A stretch of DNA of 34,467 bases. Origin: JAURVT01 sp049059935 (GTDB lineage: Bacteria > Actinomycetota > Actinomycetes > Propionibacteriales > Nocardioidaceae). Below, one piece after another: positions 29,462-34,467 of this stretch. The stretch is from NCBI RefSeq assembly GCF_049059935.1, contig NZ_JBMGQR010000047.1:1-34467 (forward strand), read 5' to 3'. A program made the translations under genes and the position numbers. The notes under the pieces are model-generated. The model was given only the letters and a program-made list of their open reading frames with translations, made no database searches and was not told the origin of the DNA. The stretch's first letter is position 1. Each line of letters opens with the position of its first letter.

Positions 29462-30969
29462 CGGGCACCTCCGGTGGTGACGGCTGCGGGCAGGAGCGAG
29501 ACCGCCAGGCGGGTGGCCTCGGCGTTGGACGCGAGGACGGTGGCGCCGGCGGCGGCGAGCGCCTCGGCCTGACGGGTCAGGCCCTGCGGGTCGAGCTCGG
29601 TGCCGACGCACGCGACGACGACGTCGAGGCGGCGCCCGTCGGCGCTCGCGGTGGCGATCGCCCCACGGACGGCGGGGGCGAGGCCGGCGGCGGGGTCGTC
29701 CTCGGCGCCGTGGCCGAGCACGACGTCCATCAGGACCACGCCGACGCGCGGGTCGGCGGCCACCTCGGCGAGCCGGGCGTTGCGCAGCGTCGGGTCGATC
29801 ATCGGGTGGGCGCGGCCCCGGGTGAGGGTGTCGTCGCCGAAGTCGACCATCACGTGGCCGTCGGCGTCGAGCGTGCCGTCGACGGCGAGCTCGGGCGAGA
29901 GCGGGATGTTGCTGTGGATCGGACCCAGCTGCTCGCGGGCGATCAGCATGGCCTCGTCGCAGAGCGTGCCGCCGACGAACAGGCCGCGCAGCAGCGGGCC
30001 GATGACCTCGCCGGACGCCGGCGCGGCGTCCCACCGCGGCCAGGTGGGAACGGGCAGCCCGAGCGCCGTGAGGACGGACTCCGCGGCGGCCGTCAGGTCG
30101 GGTCGGCCGTCTCCGAGCAGCGCCATCTGGACGGGAGTCGAGAGGTCGCCGGCGAACGCGACGAGCGCGTCGGCCACCTCCTGGGCCGGCGGCTTGGACA
30201 CCACGACGACGAGCTCGGTTCCCGGGTCGGCGTCGAGGAGCCGCAGCGCCTGACGGGTCGAGAGCCCGCCTACGTCCGACGACAGGTCGCGTCCGCCCAC
30301 GCCGAGCGCGGCGCGCACGCCGACCCCGGCGGTCTCGAGCAGCGTCATCAGCTGCTGGCAGCCGGTGCCGGACGCCGCGACGATGCCGACGGGACCGGGA
30401 CGCACCGAGTTGGCGAACCCGAGGCCGAGCCCGTCGACGAGGGCGGTGCCGCAGTCGGGCCCCATCACCAGGACGCCCGCGCGCTCGGCCGCCTGCTTGA
30501 GCGCGACCTCCTGCTCGACGGGCACGTTGTCGCTGAAGACCATCACGTCGCGGCCGGCGTCGACCGCGTCCATGGCCTCGACGAACGCGTGCTCGCCGGG
30601 CACCGACACCAGCGCGAGGGACGCGGCCGCGTCGCGTCCGAGCGCCGAGCCGACGGTGCGCGGCGGTGCCACGGTGGAGCCGGCGTCGGACGGACGACGC
30701 GTGGCGTCGGCGAGCGCCTGGTCGACGGCCGCGAGCGCGGCGGCGACGTCGGTGCCCTCGGACAGCCGGAGCGCGACGACCATGTCGTTGGGCGAGGTGG
30801 CGGGCACCTCGAAGCCCATGGTGGCCAGCGTGTCGAGGTTGAGCTCGGTGGCCATGGCCACCTGCGCGGCCTCGACGCCCGGCGCGGCGGCGACCTGCTT
30901 GCTCACCTGGAGCAGGGTCACCGAGTCGGCGTAGGCGCCGGAGCGCAGCTCGACGTGGGTCTGGGTCAC
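29458..30969 (-). CDS. fdrA: FdrA/AllF, CoA-ligase-like subunit of oxamate carbamoyltransferase
   Basis: 503 residues. Homologous to FdrA, a protein built like succinyl-CoA synthetase alpha and beta parts. The CoA-ligase-like motifs are GPDCGTA (170-176) and VAASGTGCQQ (197-206), and SDNVPVEQEVALKQAA precedes them. An inserted Pro-rich stretch (APPRTVGSA, about 101-109) separates the N-terminal ACT-like region from the ligase-like core. Loss of synthetase activity in favour of carbamoyl transfer is the reported role in E. coli. It begins with GTG, overlapping the stop of the DUF2877 gene. No carbamate kinase (AllK/ArcC), which would use the carbamoyl phosphate for ATP, is seen in the window. 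Confidence 0.93.
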   Translation of the reverse strand: MTQTHVELRSGAYADSVTLLQVSKQVAAAPGVEAAQVAMATELNLDTLATMGFEVPATSPNDMVVALRLSEGTDVAAALAAVDQALADATRRPSDAGSTVAPPRTVGSALGRDAAASLALVSVPGEHAFVEAMDAVDAGRDVMVFSDNVPVEQEVALKQAAERAGVLVMGPDCGTALVDGLGLGFANSVRPGPVGIVAASGTGCQQLMTLLETAGVGVRAALGVGGRDLSSDVGGLSTRQALRLLDADPGTELVVVVSKPPAQEVADALVAFAGDLSTPVQMALLGDGRPDLTAAAESVLTALGLPVPTWPRWDAAPASGEVIGPLLRGLFVGGTLCDEAMLIAREQLGPIHSNIPLSPELAVDGTLDADGHVMVDFGDDTLTRGRAHPMIDPTLRNARLAEVAADPRVGVVLMDVVLGHGAEDDPAAGLAPAVRGAIATASADGRRLDVVVACVGTELDPQGLTRQAEALAAAGATVLASNAEATRLAVSLLPAAVTTGGAR

Positions 30970-31751
30970 GGGTGTCTCCAGGTCTGGGGGGTCAGTGCGA
31001 GGGCGACGCCGAGCGCGAGCCCGGCGCCGGAGGTGTGGCCGACGGCGAGCAGCGCGGCGCGCGCGGCCTCGTCGGGGTGCTCGGGTGCTGCGGCCAGGCG
31101 CACGAGCCAGGTGCGCAGGGCCGGCGTGGCCTCGCCGTCGAGCGCGTGGGAGAGCATCGCGGCGGACACGAAGGTGGTGCGTCGGACCGCGAGGTCACGC
31201 ACGCGCTGGGCGACGGCACAGGACTCCAGGCCCGCGGCGCGGCGCGCGACCAGCCAGCCGGCGAGCACGTCGTCGCCGGTGGGGGTCAGGCCGGTGCCGC
31301 GGCCGAGCAGCAGGGCGACGACGTCCGGGTCGCCCTCGGCGAGGCCGGCCAGGACGGCGCCGGGCAGCTCGAGGCGGGCGGCGTCGGTGCCGTCGGCGAG
31401 CCCGGACGCCACCGCGCCGAGGCCCGGGAGCGGGGGCACGCCGAGGTCGACGACGCGTCCGAGCCTGACCTCGACGTCGCCGAGCGCGACCCGCCCGGCA
31501 CCGAGGTGCAGCACGCCGTCGTGGGCGGGCACCCGGTCGAGCGGCGTGCGCAGCCCCATCGGGACGTGGACCGCGTCGGCCGCGAGCACCGCGACGCACC
31601 GGCCCTCGTCCTCGACGTAGACCGCGAGCGGGCCGTCGGCCACCACCCGGGCGGTGCGCGGCTCGCCGCCGAGCGCGCGGGCGGCGCGCCAGGTGGCGGC
31701 GGCGCGGACCGTCGTGGCGGCGGCGCTGGCGGGGACGCTCGTCAGGCTCAC
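30966..31751 (-). CDS. allH: DUF2877 protein, oxamate carbamoyltransferase subunit AllH (YlbF)
   Basis: 261 residues. The DUF2877 hallmark GTGLTPTGDDVLAGWL (about 152-167) is exact. The rest is a mixed alpha/beta protein without signal peptide or membrane helix. It is the first gene of the operon here (allH-fdrA-allG), an order different from the E. coli gene cluster. GTG start with AAGGGG about 6 bases upstream. It is divergent from the PucR-type regulator, with only 82 bases between the two starts, so that gap holds both promoters. The name ylbF should not be confused with the unrelated Bacillus ylbF. Confidence 0.9.
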   Translation of the reverse strand: MSLTSVPASAAATTVRAAATWRAARALGGEPRTARVVADGPLAVYVEDEGRCVAVLAADAVHVPMGLRTPLDRVPAHDGVLHLGAGRVALGDVEVRLGRVVDLGVPPLPGLGAVASGLADGTDAARLELPGAVLAGLAEGDPDVVALLLGRGTGLTPTGDDVLAGWLVARRAAGLESCAVAQRVRDLAVRRTTFVSAAMLSHALDGEATPALRTWLVRLAAAPEHPDEAARAALLAVGHTSGAGLALGVALALTPQTWRHP

Positions 31752-31782
31752 GGCGCCCCTTCGCAGACGGTGGGAGACCGGC

Positions 31783-31839
31783 CGGTTCGCCGATCGGTGC
31801 CGCCAATCTAGGTCGGTGGGCTACGGTTCGCCGATGGTG
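31783..31839. promoter_or_regulatory. Direct repeat in the allH/pucR-type divergent region
   Basis: CGGTTCGCCGAT occurs at 31783-31794 and 31824-31835, 41 bases apart, each followed by a GGTG. The first copy overlaps the palindromes ACCGGCCGGT and CCGATCGG. Candidate binding sites for the PucR regulator. The second copy ends at its start codon. Confidence 0.45.
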
Positions 31840-33528
31840 AGTGTTGCCAACGATGCAGGGGTGCGCGGTCAGATGTTGCCAGGTTCGTCCTACGGCCTCT
31901 CGCTGCGCCACGCGATCGACACCGGGGCGCTGCGCGGCACGTCCGTGCTGGCCGGGGACGCGGGCCTGGACCGGCTCGTCACCGCGGTCAACGTCATGGA
32001 GGTGCCCGACGTGCTCGGCTGGGTCAAGCCCAACGAGCTCCTGCTCACCACCGGCTTCCCGCTGCTGCGCGCCGACCACGACCTCGACGAGGACGCGCTC
32101 GAGGCGCTCGTCCGCGGGCTGGAGAAGGCGGGCGTCGCGGGCTTCGGCATCAAGCTCGGCCGCTACGTCGACGACGTGCCGCAGGCGCTGCTCACGCTCG
32201 CCGACGACCTCGGCTTCCCGGTGCTCCGGCTGCCCGACGAGCTGGCCTTCGACGACGCCCTGCGCGACGTCTACGGCGAGCTCAACACCGTGCAGGCGTC
32301 GGTGCTCGAGCGCATCGACGCGCTGCACTCCGCGCTCACGCTGATCGTGCTCGAGGGCGGCGACCTGGAGGACATCGCCGCCGAGGTCGGCCGCGTGCTC
32401 GGGGTCGGCATCGCCATCACCAGCACCGACGGACGCGAGCAGGCCGCCGCGCTCACCGACGCCGAGCGGATGGCGCTGGAGGAGGCCGACGTCGTCGACG
32501 ACACCGGTCGCATCCGGGTCGAGCGGTTCCGCCAGGCGCCGGTCGCGGTCGGCGACGGTGAGCTGCGGCTGCTGCACGTCGCCGCGTCGGGCGCCGAGCT
32601 GGCCCGGCTGGTGGTGCTGTCGACCGGCAGGCGCCTCCAGCCGTCCGACGTGCACGCGCTCGAGCGCGCCGCCACCGTCGCGGCGCTCCTGATCACCCGC
32701 CAGCAGGCGGTCAACGCCGTCGAGGGCAAGTACCGCGGCGACTTCCTGCGCGACGTGTTCCAGTCGCGCGCGGGCTCGCCGGAGTACGTCCAGGAGCACG
32801 CCGCCGGCCTGGGCTGGGACCTCGGCCGCGCCGTCGTGGTGGTCGTCGCGCAGCTCGACCCGCCCGAGTCGGGCGAGGACCCGGTGTCCGGACGGGTCCG
32901 CCGCGCCTGGCAGGACCGGTTCGCGTCCGCGTGGCGCCAGGTGGTCGAGAGCCAGGACCGGACGGCACCCGTCGCCGACTTCTCCGCCGAGGTGGTGGCG
33001 CTGCTGCCCACCGACGGGCTGTCACCGGAGGCCGTCGAGGCCCGCGTCGCCACCACGATCGCCGCCGTCCGCGGCGACCAGGGCGGCGGCCGTCGCTCGT
33101 TCTCGGCGGGCGTCAGCCGCGTGGTCGAGGGTGCCGGTGCTCTGCCGGAGGCCTACTCGCACGCCCGCAAGGCGGTCGAGGTGGGCCGCCGCATGCACGG
33201 GCGCGGCAGCGCGACGTTCTTCGACAGCCTCGGCGTGCGCCGACTGCTGTCCCTCATCGACGACGAGTCCGAGCTGCACGGGTTCGTGCGCGAGGTCCTC
33301 GGCGGGCTGGCCGACGACTCCGCGCAGTCGACCGACCTGCGGGCCACGCTCCAGATCCTGCTCGACACCAACGTGAACGTCGCCGAGGCCGCGCGCCTGC
33401 AGCACTTCCACTACAACACCATGCGGTACCGCGTCGCCAAGCTCGAGTCGCTCGTCGGCCCGTTCACCTCCGACCCCCACGTCCGCCTCGACGTCGCCGT
33501 CGCCCTCCAGATCCTGCAGATGGCCTGA
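31834..33528 (+). CDS. PucR family transcriptional regulator (purine catabolism)
   Basis: 564 residues. The N-terminal PucR domain (about 20-145) is typical: LRHAIDTGALRGTSVLAGD, then VNVMEVPDVLGWVKPNELLLTTGFPL and GFPVLRLPDELAFDDALRDVY. A CdaR GGDEF-like middle domain follows (about 300-430), and the C-terminal PucR HTH_30 is unmistakable: LQILLDTNVNVAEAARLQHFHYNTMRYRVAKLESL. Family members activate purine and ureide breakdown genes. It is divergent from the allH-fdrA-allG operon and followed by a nucleobase permease. The ATG at 31834 is taken. An in-frame ATG at 31873, nearer the conserved domain, is possible and would move the repeat motifs into the leader. Confidence 0.92.
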   Translation: MVSVANDAGVRGQMLPGSSYGLSLRHAIDTGALRGTSVLAGDAGLDRLVTAVNVMEVPDVLGWVKPNELLLTTGFPLLRADHDLDEDALEALVRGLEKAGVAGFGIKLGRYVDDVPQALLTLADDLGFPVLRLPDELAFDDALRDVYGELNTVQASVLERIDALHSALTLIVLEGGDLEDIAAEVGRVLGVGIAITSTDGREQAAALTDAERMALEEADVVDDTGRIRVERFRQAPVAVGDGELRLLHVAASGAELARLVVLSTGRRLQPSDVHALERAATVAALLITRQQAVNAVEGKYRGDFLRDVFQSRAGSPEYVQEHAAGLGWDLGRAVVVVVAQLDPPESGEDPVSGRVRRAWQDRFASAWRQVVESQDRTAPVADFSAEVVALLPTDGLSPEAVEARVATTIAAVRGDQGGGRRSFSAGVSRVVEGAGALPEAYSHARKAVEVGRRMHGRGSATFFDSLGVRRLLSLIDDESELHGFVREVLGGLADDSAQSTDLRATLQILLDTNVNVAEAARLQHFHYNTMRYRVAKLESLVGPFTSDPHVRLDVAVALQILQMA

Positions 33529-33541
33529 GGCGCCCGAGCGC

Positions 33542-33561
33542 CATGGCCCGAACGGGCCATG
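33542..33561 (+). terminator. Terminator hairpin after the PucR-type gene
   Basis: CATGGCCCG-AA-CGGGCCATG is a perfect 9-bp stem, 13 bases past the stop. Confidence 0.65.
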
Positions 33562-33607
33562 TCCGGACGATCTACCGGAGGCAGATGTCGGGACGGTGAA
33601 ATCTCGT

Positions 33608-33654
33608 GGGCAACACCTCACACCGGATGCACGGTTCCGTCGTCACTGTTGCCC
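33608..33654. promoter_or_regulatory. Inverted repeat upstream of the NCS2 permease
   Basis: GGGCAACA (33608-33615) and TGTTGCCC (33647-33654) are perfect inverted arms 31 bases apart in the 222-base gap before the permease. The core TGTTGCC also occurs twice around the PucR-type start (31842 and 31874), so it may mark a shared regulator site. Confidence 0.4.
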
Positions 33655-33750
33655 CATGATGCGTGTGAGCCCGGCCACTAGCGTCGGGCCATCACCGGTG
33701 TGCCCACTGCGCCAGCCTGACGCGGGGCGAAGAGTCGAGGAGACCACCCA

Positions 33751-34467
33751 ATGTCCATGTTCAAGTGGGACGTCGTCCACGGGGGAAAGACCCCGCCGCC
33801 CGGTGAGGTCGTGGGCCCGATGCAGCGGCTCAGCTGGCCGCGCACCGTCGGCCTGGGCGCCCAGCACGTCGTCGCCATGTTCGGCGCGACGTTCGTGTTC
33901 CCGATCGTCATGGGGCTCGACCCCAACCTGGCCATCATGTTCTCCGGCCTCTGCACGATCCTGTTCCTGCTGGTCGTCAAGAACCGCATCCCCAGCTACC
34001 TCGGCACGAGCGCCTCGTTCGTCGGCGGCGTCGCGGCCATCCGCGCGCAGGGCGGCGACTCGGCGCAGGTCACCGGCTCGATCCTGATCGCGGGCCTGGT
34101 GCTCGCGCTGGTCGGCGTGCTCGTGCACTTCGGTGGCGCCCGCCTCATCCACGCCGTGCTGCCGCCGGCCGTCACCGGCGCCGTCGTCATGCTGATCGGC
34201 TTCAACCTGGCACCGGTCGTCGCGGGCGTCTACTGGCCGCAGGACCAGTGGGTCGGCCTCCTGACGGCCACCTTCGTGGTCGTCGCCGCCGTGATGTTCC
34301 CCGGCTTCTGGTCGCGGATCGCGGTCGCCCTCGGCCTGGTGTTCGGCTACCTGGTCTCGTACCTGTTCGACGTCGTGTTCGGGCAGATCAACTCGGTCAC
34401 GCCGGTCAGCAACGGCGAGGCCGTCCTGCATGACCGCGTCGACCTGTCGGCCGTCGGCGACGCGTCC
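33751..34467 (+). CDS. NCS2 family uracil/xanthine permease, N-terminal part
   Basis: 239 codons run off the window. The NCS2 signatures are clear: LGAQHVVAMFGATFVFPIVMG (the QHxxAMFG motif in helix 1), then PSYLGTSASFVGGVAAI and PPAVTGAVVMLIGFNLAPVVA. About six membrane helices are visible of the expected 14. A strong ribosome site (GAGGAGA) lies 7 bases before the ATG. The protein imports a nucleobase such as uracil, xanthine or urate by proton symport. Its position behind the PucR regulator and opposite the oxamate carbamoyltransferase operon suggests a purine or ureide substrate, but the family alone does not decide it. Confidence 0.93.
   Translation, partial: MSMFKWDVVHGGKTPPPGEVVGPMQRLSWPRTVGLGAQHVVAMFGATFVFPIVMGLDPNLAIMFSGLCTILFLLVVKNRIPSYLGTSASFVGGVAAIRAQGGDSAQVTGSILIAGLVLALVGVLVHFGGARLIHAVLPPAVTGAVVMLIGFNLAPVVAGVYWPQDQWVGLLTATFVVVAAVMFPGFWSRIAVALGLVFGYLVSYLFDVVFGQINSVTPVSNGEAVLHDRVDLSAVGDAS

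Noticed and set aside
33649..33684. TTGCCC...TAGCGT as promoter of the NCS2 permease
   Set aside because: The spacing of 24 bases is too long for a sigma-70 promoter; only the inverted repeat is reported.

Overview
This is high-GC DNA with GTG starts, 4-nt ATGA/GTGA gene overlaps, a DtxR/IdeR-type iron box, LAAC/LAGC lipoboxes and mycobacterial-style regulators. It reads as the chromosome of an actinobacterium. The gene repertoire would suit the Nocardioidaceae (for example Aeromicrobium- or Nocardioides-like), but that placement is inference. I see no phage, plasmid, transposase, CRISPR array, rRNA or tRNA. It is an accessory-rich but ordinary chromosomal stretch with 30 protein genes (two cut by the window edges) and many strong intergenic hairpins. 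No gene-free stretch exceeds 300 bases.

Left part (1-6160): the tail of a secreted SH3/peptidase-like protein; a gnd (6-phosphogluconate dehydrogenase) and D-threonine-aldolase-like pair; a stand-alone XdhC-type Rossmann protein read divergently; and an overlapping four-gene operon of secreted paralogues. The paralogues' signal-peptide DNA is almost identical while their mature parts have diverged.

Middle part (6160-18505): a HAD phosphatase; an orphan siderophore-binding lipoprotein under an iron box; a three-gene operon (RseB/LolA-like exported protein, ABC ATPase, ABC permease); a membrane-anchored lipase-like hydrolase; a diacylglycerol-kinase-family enzyme. The kinase is divergent from a small His-rich membrane protein plus a DUF305 lipoprotein, across five helically phased TGAG repeats. 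Then come a polysaccharide pyruvyl transferase, a GAF-GGDEF diguanylate cyclase and an MMPL exporter.

Central accessory patch (18506-25050): a remarkable 107-residue protein with a His-rich head and a tail containing 19 cysteines, driven by the most AT-rich promoter in the window; an unknown protein; a TMEM175-type channel; a PRISE/VEP1-like reductase; DoxX; an MFS drug exporter divergent from a TetR regulator across a 15-bp palindrome; and a DUF2971 protein coupled to the TetR gene.

Right part (25050-34467): a LacI-controlled pair (Gfo/Idh/MocA dehydrogenase and hydroxypyruvate-isomerase-like enzyme) with twin operators. It is followed by an allH-fdrA-allG operon (the oxamate carbamoyltransferase gene set of anaerobic allantoin breakdown in E. 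coli) divergent from a PucR regulator, and then by an NCS2 nucleobase permease that runs off the end. This forms a coherent purine/ureide nitrogen-salvage locus. The best candidates for something undescribed are the Cys/His-rich metal-binding protein and the four-paralogue secreted cluster.
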